Source of the DNA: Microbacterium enclense
Lineage (GTDB): Bacteria; Actinomycetota; Actinomycetes; Actinomycetales; Microbacteriaceae
DNA length: 38,565 nucleotides
Direction: 5' to 3'
NCBI RefSeq assembly: GCF_001456955.1
Contig: NZ_KQ758471.1
Span: 1 to 38,565, forward strand
The translations under genes and the position numbers were made by a program. The notes below the pieces were generated by a model that had not been told where the DNA came from, searched no databases, and saw only the letters and a program-made list of their open reading frames with translations. This document shows positions 23,837-32,294 of this stretch, piece by piece (positions within the stretch are counted from its first letter, which is position 1; every line of letters begins with the position of its first letter).

Positions 23837-23858
23837 GGCGGTCGCCGCGCCGACCGCC
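23837..23858. terminator. Bidirectional terminator between cofC and cofD
   Basis: GGCGGTCG (23837-23844) and CGACCGCC (23851-23858) form a perfect eight-pair stem with a six-base loop between the two convergent stops. Confidence 0.65.
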
Positions 23859-23874
23859 CCGCGCGCCCCGCCGC

Positions 23875-24840
23875 TCAGGCCCGCAGCGCCGCCTCCGCGA
23901 TCGCCGCCGTCGTCTGCTCGTCGCGCATCCACAGGGGCGCGACGACCGCTCGCACCCCGCTCGCCTCGACCTCCGCTGCGGCCGTCGCATCTTCCTCGGC
24001 CAGCAGCCACGCGTCGAGCACCCCGCCGGCGGAGCGCGCGCCGTATAGTCGCGCCACCGCGGCGGCCGACGTCTCGACGCCGATCGCCGTGAGGCACACA
24101 TCCGCCATCCCGCGCACGACACGCCCGCCGATGATCGGCGACACCCCCACCACCCGGGCCCACGTCGCACGCAGAGCCTCGCGCACACCCGGCACCGCGA
24201 TGATCGGGCCGATCGAGACGACGGGATTCGACGGCGCCAGCAGCACCACGTCGGCCCCCGCGATGGCATCCGTCACCCCGGGTGCGGGCACGGCATCCGC
24301 GATCCCGGGGTTCTCGAAGGCGCGAGGTGTGAGTTGCGCGCGATGACGCGTCCACCACTCCTGGAAGTGCAGACGCCCCCCGTCCTCCAGCAGCACGTGC
24401 GTATCGACCTCGCTGTCGGTCATGGGGAGCATCCGGATGCCGAGCGGCCACCGCTCCGCCATGCGCGCGAGCACCTGGGTCGGGGTGAGCCCCTCACGGA
24501 TCCACCCGGTGCGGGCGAGGTGCGTGCCGAGGTCGAGGTCGCCGAGCGTGAACCACGGCCAGCCCGCGCCCCAGGCCTGCAGCTCCTCGTTGACGCGCTC
24601 GGTGTCACCCGCGCGACCCCAGCCGCGCTCGGTGTCGTTCACGCCGGCGAGCGCGTACGTGATCGAGTCGACGTCGGGCTGCAGTCGCACGCCCGACAGC
24701 CACAGGTCGTCGCCGGTGTTGACGACGACGGTGGCCTCGGGTGCGCCCAGGGCACGGAGCGCGGCGCGCACGCCGAGGGTGAACTTCGACCCCCCGACTC
24801 CACCGGCGAGCACGACGACACGGGGCTGAGGAGAGACCAT
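23875..24840 (-). CDS. cofD: 2-phospho-L-lactate transferase
   Basis: A 321-residue enzyme (FbiA, EC 2.7.8.28) that joins the CofC product to FO, giving F420-0 or its dehydro form. Family motifs are clear: VVVLAGGVGGSKFTLGV at the N-terminus, VVNTGDDLWLSGVRLQPDVDS, ERGWGRAGDTE, TLGDLDLGTHLARTGWI, the FQEWWTRHR block, VLLAPSNPVVSIGPII and GVSPIIGGRVVRGMAD. The ATG at 24840 begins just before the first strand; longer frames run into arginine-rich artefact. The glutamate ligase CofE, needed to finish F420, is not nearby. Confidence 0.95.
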   Translation of the reverse strand: MVSPQPRVVVLAGGVGGSKFTLGVRAALRALGAPEATVVVNTGDDLWLSGVRLQPDVDSITYALAGVNDTERGWGRAGDTERVNEELQAWGAGWPWFTLGDLDLGTHLARTGWIREGLTPTQVLARMAERWPLGIRMLPMTDSEVDTHVLLEDGGRLHFQEWWTRHRAQLTPRAFENPGIADAVPAPGVTDAIAGADVVLLAPSNPVVSIGPIIAVPGVREALRATWARVVGVSPIIGGRVVRGMADVCLTAIGVETSAAAVARLYGARSAGGVLDAWLLAEEDATAAAEVEASGVRAVVAPLWMRDEQTTAAIAEAALRA

Positions 24841-24910
24841 CCGTCCAGTCTTCCACCGCGATCGCCTCGGGAGGGGTTCCCGCATGCGCCTCGGCACCTG
24901 CGACGCAGGC

Positions 24911-25054
24911 TCACGCCAGACGGCGCGCGCGCGGCTGCCACGTCGCGCGGTGGCGGCGCGGAGCCATCGAGGTCGGCCACAGCGCGGCGATGCGCGAGAA
25001 GACGGTCGACACGGCGCGGGGGGCGGGTGCGGGGCTGAATCGGCTCTCGGTCAT
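24911..25054 (-). CDS. Possible small basic protein
   Basis: A 47-residue frame starting MTESRFSPAPAPRAVSTVFS, with IAALWPTSMAPRRHRATW in the middle and a terminal RARRLA. A GAGGCTGGA stretch before the ATG could be a ribosome site. The composition (W, M, H, mixed hydrophobics) looks less like random GC-rich translation than surrounding frames do, but I do not recognise the family. It lies between cofD and hemL, both on the same strand. Confidence 0.4.
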   Translation of the reverse strand: MTESRFSPAPAPRAVSTVFSRIAALWPTSMAPRRHRATWQPRARRLA

Positions 25055-25261
25055 GCATCCAGCCTCGTCGCGCGACATCGCGACCGCATCGGCCCCAAGG
25101 ACCATGCGCGTCCCTCCAGCGGATGAGATCACCGCTGGAAGGCGCTGCCGAGACCACGAGACCGCGCAGAACTCCTGCGATCCACGCGTCCTCTGCGACG
25201 TCGCGCCCGGAATCTCGCGGGTATCACCGGATGCCGCCGTACGTCTGCCGTAGTCGTGCAG

Positions 25262-25432
25262 GGCCCGCATCCCGACCCCGCAGCCTTGCGCCCGCATCCC
25301 CGGCGCCCGCACCCCGACCCCGTATTCCTGCCGCCCGCATCCCCGGCGCCCGCACCCCTGGCGCCCGCATCCCTGGCGCCTGCACCCCGACCCCGCATCC
25401 CTGGCGCCCGCACCCCGGCGCCCGCACCGCCG
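25262..25432. repeat. Degenerate tandem repeat of GGCGCCCGCAYCCC units
   Basis: About eight or nine units of 14-15 bases, each CGCCCGCA(T/C)CCC followed by CGG, TGG or CGA; two are extended by an extra CCCCG segment. It begins 35 bases after the stop of the minus-strand hemL gene. Translation on the minus strand gives a Gly-Ala-Arg repeat, which is not believable as a gene. Confidence 0.75.
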
Positions 25433-25467
25433 CACCGCGCCTGCGGAACGCCCCGGCCGGGCCGGCG

Positions 25468-26808
25468 CTACTGCGCGAGCAGCGTCGGATCCAGGGCCTC
25501 CGCCGCGGCCTTCGCCGCCGCCGGCAGAGCGTCGAGCACCTGCGCGAGCGCCGTCTCGTCGTGCGCGGCGGTGAGGAACCACGCCTCGAACACGCTCGGG
25601 GGCAGCGAGACGCCGGCATCCAGCATCGAGTGGAAGAACGCGGCGTACCGGTACGACTGCTGCGTGAGCGCCGTGGCGTAGTCGCGCGGCGCCTCGGGCA
25701 GGAACGCCACGCCGAACAGCGACCCCGCGCGGGGAACGGCGTGCACGACCCCCTCGGCCGTCAGCGCGGCACCGAGCGCGTCGGCGACTCGGGTGGCGGC
25801 GGCGTCGACGGCCGCGTACACCTCGGGCGTCGCGAGCCGCAGCGTCGCGAGACCCGCGGCCACCGAGAGCGGGTTTCCCGACAGCGTGCCCGCCTGGTAG
25901 ACCGGGCCCAGCGGGGCGAGGTGGTCCATGACCTCGGCGCGGCCGGCGAGGGCGGCCAGCGGCATCCCTCCGCCGACGACCTTGCCGTAGGTGAGGATGT
26001 CGGGCAGGTACCGCTCGCTCTGCGAGGCCTGCAGACCCCAGAACCCGGCGGGGTGCACGCGGAAGCCGGTGAGCACCTCGTCCATGATGAGCAGCGCACC
26101 GTTGCCGTGCGCGATGTCGGCGAGCGCGGCGTTGAAGCCGGGCAGCGGCGGCACGACGCCCATGTTGGCGGATGCCGCCTCGACGATGATCGCGGCGATG
26201 TTCTGTCCGTGCACCTCGAACGCCTCGCGCACCGCGTCGAGGTCGTTGTAGGGCAGCACGAGGGTCTGCGCGGCGATCGGCGCGGGAACGCCCGCCGATC
26301 CGGGCAGCGCGAGTGTCGCGACCCCCGAGCCCGCGGCGGCCAACAGCCCGTCGGAGTGCCCGTGGTAGTGCCCGGCGAACTTGATGAGCAGGTCTCGGCC
26401 GGTGACGCCGCGCGCGAGGCGGATGGCCGTCATCGTCGCCTCGGTGCCGGTCGACACCAGACGCACCTTCTCGATCGGCCTCAGGTCGTCGACCTGCACC
26501 CGCTGGGCGATGAGGTCTGCCAGCTCCACCTCGGCCCCCGTGGGAGCACCGAACGACAGACCCCGGGATGCCGCTGCCTGCACCGCCCCGACGACCTCGG
26601 GGTGCGCGTGGCCGAGGAGTGCCGGACCCCACGAGGCCACCAGGTCGACGTACTCGCGACCCGCGGCATCCGTGATCCGCGGGCCGGAGGCCGACTGTAC
26701 GAATCGCGGCGTGCCGCCGACCGACCCGTAAGCGCGCACGGGCGAGTTGACCCCGCCCGGGATGACGTCTTTGGCGCGGGCGAACCACTGGTCGTTGAGA
26801 TCGGTCAT
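25468..26808 (-). CDS. hemL: Glutamate-1-semialdehyde 2,1-aminomutase
   Basis: A 446-residue PLP enzyme converting glutamate-1-semialdehyde to 5-aminolevulinate (EC 5.4.3.8), the second step of the C5 haem route. Seen: [17 protein letters not shown] at 16-32, [44 protein letters not shown] and [12 protein letters not shown] with the PLP-binding Lys276. The ATG at 26808 is preferred over 26817 and 26838: GAAAGA lies upstream and the family normally starts M-T-D/E with NxxWF soon after. It is the last gene of the hemQ-C-D-B-L block but is set apart from hemB by 159 bases containing a large hairpin, so its level may be set separately. Confidence 0.95.
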   Translation of the reverse strand: MTDLNDQWFARAKDVIPGGVNSPVRAYGSVGGTPRFVQSASGPRITDAAGREYVDLVASWGPALLGHAHPEVVGAVQAAASRGLSFGAPTGAEVELADLIAQRVQVDDLRPIEKVRLVSTGTEATMTAIRLARGVTGRDLLIKFAGHYHGHSDGLLAAAGSGVATLALPGSAGVPAPIAAQTLVLPYNDLDAVREAFEVHGQNIAAIIVEAASANMGVVPPLPGFNAALADIAHGNGALLIMDEVLTGFRVHPAGFWGLQASQSERYLPDILTYGKVVGGGMPLAALAGRAEVMDHLAPLGPVYQAGTLSGNPLSVAAGLATLRLATPEVYAAVDAAATRVADALGAALTAEGVVHAVPRAGSLFGVAFLPEAPRDYATALTQQSYRYAAFFHSMLDAGVSLPPSVFEAWFLTAAHDETALAQVLDALPAAAKAAAEALDPTLLAQ

Positions 26809-26874
26809 GGCATCCATTCTTTCGGCGCGCGTCGCCATCGGCTCCGCGCAGATCAGCTTCCCGGCCGCTCACCC

Positions 26875-26938
26875 GCGTGAGTCGCCAAGAATTGTCGCCT
26901 CGGAGGTGGCCGAAGCGACACTTTTTGGCGACTCACGC
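26875..26938. repeat. Large palindromic element between hemB and hemL
   Basis: Left arm 26875-26903 starts GCGTGAGTCGCCAAG and right arm 26910-26938 ends TTGGCGACTCACGC. They pair at 26 of 29 positions around a six-base loop. The T-run (CTTTTTGG) inside the right arm is the only AT-rich spot in the neighbourhood. It could terminate transcripts, stabilise the hemB message or be a mobile palindromic element. Confidence 0.85.
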
Positions 26939-26967
26939 CACCGCGCGAGCGCGCGCCGGCGGCCGGG

Positions 26968-27951
26968 CTACAGCTCGGCGCGCAGCCAGCGGGCGGCCTC
27001 GACCGCCCAGTACGTCAGGATCGCGTCGGCGCCGGCGCGACGGATGCCGAGCAGGCTCTCGAGGATCGCGCCGCGGCGGTCGATCCAGCCGTGCGCGGCG
27101 GCGGCTTCGACCATCGCGTACTCGCCCGACACCTGGTAGGCCCAGACCGGAACATCGACCGAGGCGCGCACGTCGGCGAGCACGTCGAGGTACGGCAGCG
27201 CCGGCTTGACCATGACCACGTCGGCGCCCTCTTCGACGTCGAGAAGCGCTTCGCGCACCCCCTCGCGGCCGTTGCCCGGGTCGAGCTGATACGAGCGACG
27301 ATCGCCCTTCAGCTGCGAGTCGACGGCCTCGCGGAAGGGCCCGTAGAAGGCGCCCGCGTACTTGGCGGAGTACGCCAGGATCAGCGTGTCGGTGAAGCCC
27401 TCGGCATCCAGGGCTTCGCGCACCGCGCCGACCTGACCGTCCATCATCCCCGACAGGCCCAGCATCGCCGAGCCCGCGCGCGCCTGCGCCAGCCCCATCG
27501 CGGTGTAGCGCTCGAGGGTCGCGTCATTGTCGACGGACCCGTCGGCCCGAAGGACGCCGCAGTGCCCGTGGTCGGTGAACTCGTCGAGGCACAGGTCGGT
27601 CTGCACGACGAGCGCATCGCCCACCTCGGCGACGACCGCCTCGGTGGCGCGATTCAGGATGCCATTCGGGTCGTCGGCCCCCGAACCCACCGCATCGCGC
27701 GTCTCGGGCACGCCGAACAGCATGACGCCGCCGATGCGCTCCTCGGCCGCCTCGGCCGCCGCGCGGCGCAGCGAGTCGAGCGAGTGCTGCACGATGCCGG
27801 GCATCGAGCCGATGGGGCTCGGCTCGGTGATGCCCTCGCGCACGAACATCGGCAGCACGAGCTGCGACGGCACGAGGTGGGTCTCGCGGGCGAGGCGGCG
27901 GACGGCGGGAGTGCGGCGCAGACGCCGCGGGCGGTGCTCGGGAAAGCTCAT
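26968..27951 (-). CDS. hemB: Delta-aminolevulinic acid dehydratase (porphobilinogen synthase)
   Basis: A 327-residue enzyme that condenses two aminolevulinates to porphobilinogen (EC 4.2.1.24). The two Schiff-base lysines are Lys197 ([17 protein letters not shown]) and Lys249 ([11 protein letters not shown]). The metal loop reads [15 protein letters not shown], with C-x-D...C instead of the three cysteines of classical zinc enzymes. This is common in actinobacteria and points to altered metal use. It starts at an ATG overlapping the hemD stop by four bases, so it is coupled to hemD. About 30 bases after its stop a big hairpin begins. Confidence 0.96.
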   Translation of the reverse strand: MSFPEHRPRRLRRTPAVRRLARETHLVPSQLVLPMFVREGITEPSPIGSMPGIVQHSLDSLRRAAAEAAEERIGGVMLFGVPETRDAVGSGADDPNGILNRATEAVVAEVGDALVVQTDLCLDEFTDHGHCGVLRADGSVDNDATLERYTAMGLAQARAGSAMLGLSGMMDGQVGAVREALDAEGFTDTLILAYSAKYAGAFYGPFREAVDSQLKGDRRSYQLDPGNGREGVREALLDVEEGADVVMVKPALPYLDVLADVRASVDVPVWAYQVSGEYAMVEAAAAHGWIDRRGAILESLLGIRRAGADAILTYWAVEAARWLRAEL

Positions 27952-28760
27952 GGGGTCGATTCGGTGGGGACGGGGAAGCGGGCGACCGCCTCGATGAGTG
28001 CGTCGACCGTCTGCCGTTCGGCGACGACGTCGACGCTGAGCCCGGCACGCTTGGCATCCTTCGCGGTGCGGGGTCCGATGGCGGCGATGACGGTGGATGC
28101 CGGGATGTCGGGGAACTGCTCGACGACCTGTTCGGCGACCGAACCGCTGGTGACGAGGATCGCGTTGATGCGGCCCGAGTGCACGTCGCCGGCGATCTTC
28201 TCGCTGACCGGGACGCCGACGGTGCGGTACGCCACGACGCTGCGCACATCGTGGCCGGCCTCGATGAGGAGGCGCGTGAGCACCGGCTTGGCGATCTCGC
28301 TGCGCAGGGTGAGCACCTTGCGCGGCGAGGATTCGAGATCGATCATCTGCTCGGCCATCCCCTGCGCGGAGTTGTCGCGCTCGGGCACGAGGTCGACGCG
28401 GTAGCCGACGGCCTGCATCGCCGCGGCCGTCGTCTCACCGACGACGGCGACACGTGTGTGCGCCGGGATGACCGCCTTGTAGGCGTAGAGCACGTCGACC
28501 GTGGTGGCGCTGGTGAGCGTGAGCCAGTCGAAGGCACCCGCGGCGAGATCGGCGAGCGCCTCGTCGAGGGTGGCCTGATCGTTCGTCGGCGCGAAGTTGA
28601 TCAACGGGGCGATGACCGGAACGGCACCGAGCTGACGCAGACGCGCCGCGACGCCGTCGCCCCACGGACCGCCCCGCGGAACGAGCACGCGCCGCCCGGA
28701 GAGCGGCTTGGGCACGCTGCCCGTCGTCGGGTTCGGCGTGTGCCAGTGGCCTTCATTCAT
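27948..28760 (-). CDS. hemD: Uroporphyrinogen-III synthase
   Basis: A 270-residue protein of the two-lobed HemD fold that cyclises and inverts ring D of hydroxymethylbilane (EC 4.2.1.75). Sequence conservation in HemD is low, so the call rests on [90 protein letters not shown] and [17 protein letters not shown], plus position between hemC and hemB with four-base overlaps on both sides. The N-terminal 20 residues ([20 protein letters not shown]) are an extra extension. Confidence 0.92.
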   Translation of the reverse strand: MNEGHWHTPNPTTGSVPKPLSGRRVLVPRGGPWGDGVAARLRQLGAVPVIAPLINFAPTNDQATLDEALADLAAGAFDWLTLTSATTVDVLYAYKAVIPAHTRVAVVGETTAAAMQAVGYRVDLVPERDNSAQGMAEQMIDLESSPRKVLTLRSEIAKPVLTRLLIEAGHDVRSVVAYRTVGVPVSEKIAGDVHSGRINAILVTSGSVAEQVVEQFPDIPASTVIAAIGPRTAKDAKRAGLSVDVVAERQTVDALIEAVARFPVPTESTP

Positions 28761-29755
28761 GTGGTCGACTCTCGTGGTACCAGGTCGGCCGCCCCGCGTT
28801 CGAGCAACCGACGCGCGGCTTCTCGGCCCACCCGCGCAGCACGCGTGATGGATCCCCCGTCGTCGGCAGCATCCGCATCATTGCCACTGCCAGGTTCCCG
28901 AGCATACCCCGTGTCGAGACGCACCGTCCGGTCGATGCCGATCCGATGCGAACCGTCGAGCGCGTAGACGATGGCACGCAGGCGCAGGTCTCCGTCGGCG
29001 ATCGCGGCGTGCGTGCCCACGGGCGCGCTGCACCCGGCATCCAGCGCCGACAGCACCGTGCGCTCCGCGGTGACGGCGACGCGCGTGTGCTCGTCGTCGA
29101 GCTGGGCGAGTGCGGCCAGGATCTCGGGGTCGATGTCGGTGCGGGTCTCCACGGCGAGCGAGCCCTGGCCGGGAGCGGTGGGCCACTCGGCCAGGCCCAG
29201 TTCTTCGGCGTGCAGTCCGCCGAGGTCGCCGCCGAGGCGCGAGATGCCCGCGGCCGCGAGGATGACGGCATCCAGTTCTCCGTCGCGCACCCGCGCGAGT
29301 CGGGAGTCGACGTTGCCGCGGATGTCGTGGATGTCGAGGCGCGGATTGTGCCGCAGCGCCTGGGCGATGCGACGGGGCGAGCCGGTGCCGACGCGCGAGC
29401 CCGGCGGGAGCGCGCCGAGCGGTGCGCCGTCGCGCGTCACGACGACGTCGCGCGCGTCTTCTCGCGCCGGCGTCGCCGCGATGACGAGCCCGTCGGGCTG
29501 CAGGGTCGGCAGGTCTTTCAGCGAGTGCACGAGGAAGTCGCAGCGATCGGCGGCGAGCGCCTCGCGCAGACCGTTGGCGAAGACGCCGCGCCCGCCCAAT
29601 TGCGACAGCGACGCCCGGTTGACGTCGCCCTCCGACACGATCGGCACGAGTTCGACGTCGCGACCGGATGCCGCCGAGACCGCGTCGGCGACCATCTGCG
29701 ACTGGGTCATCGCCAGGGCGCTGCGCCGCGTGCCGAGCCGCAGGGGCGCGCTCAC
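28757..29755 (-). CDS. hemC: Hydroxymethylbilane synthase (porphobilinogen deaminase)
   Basis: A 332-residue enzyme that links four porphobilinogens (EC 2.5.1.61). It begins SAPLRLGTRRSALAMTQSQ, has the catalytic Asp81 in HSLKDLPT, the RVGTGSPRRIAQ and DIRGNVDSRLARV motifs, and the dipyrromethane-attaching Cys242 in ALDAGCSAPVG. The GTG at 29755 overlaps the hemQ stop (GTGA), fixing the start; a much longer open frame upstream is a shadow of hemQ. Near the C-terminus a short Asp/Gly/Ser-rich insertion (GNDADAADDGG) interrupts the usual domain-3 sequence. Confidence 0.96.
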   Translation of the reverse strand: MSAPLRLGTRRSALAMTQSQMVADAVSAASGRDVELVPIVSEGDVNRASLSQLGGRGVFANGLREALAADRCDFLVHSLKDLPTLQPDGLVIAATPAREDARDVVVTRDGAPLGALPPGSRVGTGSPRRIAQALRHNPRLDIHDIRGNVDSRLARVRDGELDAVILAAAGISRLGGDLGGLHAEELGLAEWPTAPGQGSLAVETRTDIDPEILAALAQLDDEHTRVAVTAERTVLSALDAGCSAPVGTHAAIADGDLRLRAIVYALDGSHRIGIDRTVRLDTGYAREPGSGNDADAADDGGSITRAARVGREAARRLLERGAADLVPRESTT

Positions 29756-30423
29756 TGCAGGATCTCGGGGATCTCGTCGAGCGTGACCAGACGGCCGGTG
29801 TAGAACGGCACCTCCTCGCGCACGTGGCGACGAGCCTTGGTGTAGCGCAGGTCGCGCATCATGTCGACGAGGTCGGTGAGCACGTCGGCCTCCATGGGCA
29901 GGAGCCACTCGTAGTCGCCGAGGGCGAAGGATGCCACCGTGTTGGCGATGACGCCCTTGTAGGCCGAGCCCTTCTTGCCGTGCTCCATGAGCATCTCGCG
30001 ACGCTCCGCCTCGGGCAGCAAGTACCACTCGTAGCTGCGCACGAACGGGTACAGGCACAGCCACTGCTGCGCCTCGATGCCGCGGAGGAAGCCGGGAACG
30101 TGCGAGCGGTTGAACTCGGCGTCGCGGTGCACGCCCATGGCGTTCCACGTCGGCAGGAGGTTCTTCAGCAGCTCGGTGCGGCGCAGGCGGCGCAGGTCGC
30201 GCTGCAGGGCCTGGGGGTCTTCGCCGTGCAGCCAGACCATCAGGTCGGCATCGGCGCGCAGGCCGCTGACGTCGTAGAAACCGCGCACCGTGACCCCGTC
30301 GGCCTCGACGAGCGAGACCAGGTCGGAGAGTTCGGTGGCGTCGACGGCGGTGACGGGGTTCGCGGGATTGCGGCGGAAGACCGCCCACAGGGTGTACACG
30401 GAAGAGTCGCTGTCGTGGGACAT
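29752..30423 (-). CDS. hemQ: Coproheme decarboxylase (chlorite dismutase-like)
   Basis: A 223-residue enzyme of the Cld fold that turns coproheme into haem b (EC 1.3.98.5), the last step of the coproporphyrin-dependent pathway of Gram-positives. Motifs: VYTLWAVFRR at the start, GFYDVSGLRADADLMVWLHG, WLCLYPFVRSYEWYLLPE, ANTVASFALGDYEWLLPMEAD and ARRHVREEVPFYTGRL. These match the actinobacterial HemQ group. The ATG at 30423 follows AGGAG closely; GAGACT further upstream could be a -10 box. It opens the hemQ-C-D-B block and is divergent from the DUF4239 gene. Confidence 0.94.
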   Translation of the reverse strand: MSHDSDSSVYTLWAVFRRNPANPVTAVDATELSDLVSLVEADGVTVRGFYDVSGLRADADLMVWLHGEDPQALQRDLRRLRRTELLKNLLPTWNAMGVHRDAEFNRSHVPGFLRGIEAQQWLCLYPFVRSYEWYLLPEAERREMLMEHGKKGSAYKGVIANTVASFALGDYEWLLPMEADVLTDLVDMMRDLRYTKARRHVREEVPFYTGRLVTLDEIPEILQ

Positions 30424-30459
30424 GACTCCTAGTCTCGTCTCGCCGCGGCGGCGGGCCAA

Positions 30460-30477
30460 ACCGGTTGACTCACCGGT
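30460..30477. promoter_or_regulatory. ACCGGT-N6-ACCGGT inverted repeat between hemQ and the DUF4239 gene
   Basis: Two self-complementary ACCGGT hexamers separated by TGACTC lie about 37 bases upstream of the hemQ start in the shared divergent region. The symmetric layout is suitable for a dimeric regulator; no regulator is identified. Confidence 0.3.
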
Positions 30478-30513
30478 GGACGACCGGCAGGTGCGCCGCG
30501 TCGCCCCGCATTG

Positions 30514-30519
30514 GTACTG
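30514..30519 (+). promoter_or_regulatory. Candidate -10 box of the DUF4239 gene
   Basis: TACTGT preceded by TGG (an extended -10 form) would start transcription near 30526 and leave a leader of about 36 bases including the GAAGGGG ribosome site. Confidence 0.35.
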
Positions 30520-30561
30520 TGCGACGACGGCGTCGGGGGATGCCGCGCGAAGGGGTGCGCG

Positions 30562-31350
30562 ATGTGGCTGTACGACCTGCCGATGTCCATCGGCCTGCCG
30601 ATCTTCATCGTGGTCGTGGTCGGCGGATCCTGCGGCATCCTGCTCATCCTGCGCAAGTGGGTCTCGGCGGTCGCACCGCAGGGTGACGAATGGGATCGCG
30701 TGCTCAGCTACGCGGTCGGCGCGTACGGCGTCTTCTACGGCGTGACCCTCGCGCTCATCGCGGCAGCCGCCTACGGCAATTTCACCGAGGTCGACGGCGT
30801 CGTGCTCGAGGAGTCGTCGACGTTGGCGGCGCTGTACCGCACGGCGGCGCTGCTGCCCGAACCCGAGTCGAGCCAGGTGCAGCAGCAGATCAATCAATAC
30901 ACGCGCGACGTGATCGACCTGGACTGGCCGATGCAGCGCCGGCTCGAGATCCCCGCCGAGACGGATGCCAACATCACGGCGATGCAGCAGTCGATCGCCG
31001 CCGTGCAGCCGACGTCACCGGCCGAGATCCTCTACGTGCAGCAGTCGCTCGACCAGTTCCACATGCTCGTCGAGAACCGTCGCGAGCGCATCGCGCTCAC
31101 GCACCTGGCGCTGCCGAGCGTGCTGTGGATCGTGCTCGCCGTCGGGGCGGTGCTGAACGCCATCCTCATCGGCCTCATCGAGGTGCGGAATCTGCGGGTG
31201 CACCTGCTGATGTCGGGGATGCTGGCCCTGTTCGTCGCGCTGCTGCTGTACGCCATCGCCGGGTTCGACCACGCGTACGCCGGTCCGATCGCGGTGACGC
31301 CGGAGTACTTCGAAGACCTGTTGAAGGGCCTGTTCGCCGACGAGCCGTGA
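30562..31350 (+). CDS. DUF4239 (bestrophin-like) membrane protein
   Basis: A 262-residue protein with four hydrophobic segments: two near the N-terminus (SIGLPIFIVVVVGGSCGILLI and a pair-forming segment at VLSYAVGAYGVFYGVTLALI) and two near the C-terminus (PSVLWIVLAVGAVLNAILIGL and LMSGMLALFVALLLYAIAGF). The middle is a long helical, Gln/Glu-rich region. This 2+2 layout is that of the DUF4239 bestrophin-like family, possibly an anion channel, though unproven. The ATG follows GAAGGGG (30549-30555) at a good spacing. Neighbouring haem genes give no clear functional link. Confidence 0.82.
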   Translation: MWLYDLPMSIGLPIFIVVVVGGSCGILLILRKWVSAVAPQGDEWDRVLSYAVGAYGVFYGVTLALIAAAAYGNFTEVDGVVLEESSTLAALYRTAALLPEPESSQVQQQINQYTRDVIDLDWPMQRRLEIPAETDANITAMQQSIAAVQPTSPAEILYVQQSLDQFHMLVENRRERIALTHLALPSVLWIVLAVGAVLNAILIGLIEVRNLRVHLLMSGMLALFVALLLYAIAGFDHAYAGPIAVTPEYFEDLLKGLFADEP

Positions 31351-31367
31351 CCGGGGTGCCGCCGCCT

Positions 31368-31552
31368 CCGTGGCGGAGGTCCCTGAGCCCGTCGAAGGGA
31401 CCGGGACCCACCTCACGCCCGGAGACTTCGACGAGCTCAGCCGCCTTCCCGTGGGCGCCGATTCGCGAGCCGTGGCGGAGGTCCCTGAGCCCGTCGAAGG
31501 GACCGGGACCCACCTCACGCCCGGAGACTTCGACGAGCTCAGCCGCCTTCCC
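31368..31552. repeat. Exact 83-base direct repeat with internal palindrome
   Basis: 31368-31450 and 31470-31552 are identical, separated by 19 bases. Each copy contains CTGAGCCCGTCGAAG and, 32 bases on, CTTCGACGAGCTCAG, which pair at 14 of 15 positions. The motif TCCCTGAGCCCGTCGAAGGG recalls the CTGAGC(C/T)TGTCGAAG elements scattered through many bacterial genomes. Confidence 0.9.
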
Positions 31553-31565
31553 CGCTGCGAACGGC

Positions 31566-31601
31566 GAAGCGGCCCGCCCCCATCGGGGAACGGGCCGCTT
31601 C
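31566..31601. terminator. Bidirectional terminator hairpin
   Basis: GAAGCGGCCCG (31566-31576) pairs perfectly with CGGGCCGCTTC (31591-31601); CCCC/GGGG inside the loop can extend it. It lies between the convergent DUF4239 and DUF3618 genes. Confidence 0.8.
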
Positions 31602-31610
31602 CGCAGAATG

Positions 31611-31889
31611 TCAGCGCGTGTAGGCGTTGACGATCCCCCACACGGCGAGGCCGACGGCCACCGCCACACCCGCGACGGCCGCCGCGGCGGCGCCGGGATT
31701 GCGCTGCGCCTTGGCGCGCACGTCGGCGATCGTGCGGTCGACGGCGTCGCTCGCACGGCGCGGAACGTTTGCCTTGACCTCGATGGCCGCCAGCGCCGCC
31801 TTCAGTTCGGCGCGCGCCGACTCCACCGGGTCGCTGATGCCCAGCGGCACCGCGGTGCGCGGCACGGGGACGGGACGCTCAATACTCAT
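31611..31889 (-). CDS. DUF3618 domain membrane protein
   Basis: A 92-residue protein: an N-terminal segment DPVESARAELKAALAAIEVK, a helical stretch with RRASDAVDRTIADVRAKAQRNP, and one C-terminal membrane helix (AAAAAVAGVAVAVGLAVWGI). That is the layout of DUF3618 proteins, which occur next to holin-like and YtxH-like genes in actinobacteria. Its start overlaps the upstream holin-like gene by 11 bases. It is the last gene of a three-gene envelope operon. Confidence 0.82.
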   Translation of the reverse strand: MSIERPVPVPRTAVPLGISDPVESARAELKAALAAIEVKANVPRRASDAVDRTIADVRAKAQRNPGAAAAAVAGVAVAVGLAVWGIVNAYTR

Positions 31890-32289
31890 CGCGGGCCTCC
31901 TTGACGATGCGGACGTCTTCGGCGATGGCCTTGCCCGGGTTCTCGCGGTTCGACAGCTTCTTGAACCGCAGGTAGCCCAGCAGCGCCAGGATCGCGGTGA
32001 TCACGACCATGACGCCGAAGACCACGAGGGCCGACAGCCAGACGGGCCACCACGACGACAGCCCGGCGATGACGAAGGCGAAGAACACCGGCACGGCCCA
32101 GAACAGCACGACCAGGGCGCCGACGAACCAGCCGGCACCGATCCCGGCATCCTTGGCCGTGCGCTGCGCCCACGCCTTCGCACCGTTGATCTCGGCGACG
32201 ACGAGGTTTCGCACCAGCTCGGGGATGTCGCCGATCAGCTCGAAGATGCTGTCGTCCGAGCGGTCGCGGAATCCGCGGGGAGTCGTCAT
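31879..32289 (-). CDS. Phage holin family (Actinobacteriophage holin superfamily III-like) membrane protein
   Basis: A 136-residue protein. An N-terminal amphipathic region (SDDSIFELIGDIPELVRNLVVAEING) is followed by two strong hydrophobic helices (GWFVGALVVLFWAVPVFFAF and LSALVVFGVMVVITAILALL) and a charged cytoplasmic tail ending KEARDEY. This matches the chromosomal 'phage holin family' group, which despite its name is usually a housekeeping membrane protein outside any prophage. No phage genes lie nearby. The gene starts five bases after the ytxH-like gene and overlaps the DUF3618 gene. Confidence 0.82.
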   Translation of the reverse strand: MTTPRGFRDRSDDSIFELIGDIPELVRNLVVAEINGAKAWAQRTAKDAGIGAGWFVGALVVLFWAVPVFFAFVIAGLSSWWPVWLSALVVFGVMVVITAILALLGYLRFKKLSNRENPGKAIAEDVRIVKEARDEY

Positions 32290-32294
32290 GCGCG

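Larger units (their letters stand above)
24841..25467. other. Long stretch between cofD and hemL with one possible tiny gene and a tandem repeat
   Basis: The only coding candidate is the 47-residue frame at 24911-25054 (minus). The hemL-proximal third is a GC-rich tandem repeat (25262-25432). No cofE or ferrochelatase is hidden here: no frame shows their motifs. Confidence 0.6.

Noticed and set aside
30463..30519. TTGACT and TACTGT as a -35/-10 pair for the DUF4239 gene
   Set aside because: The spacing is 45 bases, far beyond the usable range.
31879..32289. Prophage remnant suggested by the holin-like gene
   Set aside because: No integrase, capsid, lysin or att-like repeats nearby; the YtxH-holin-DUF3618 trio is a normal chromosomal operon.
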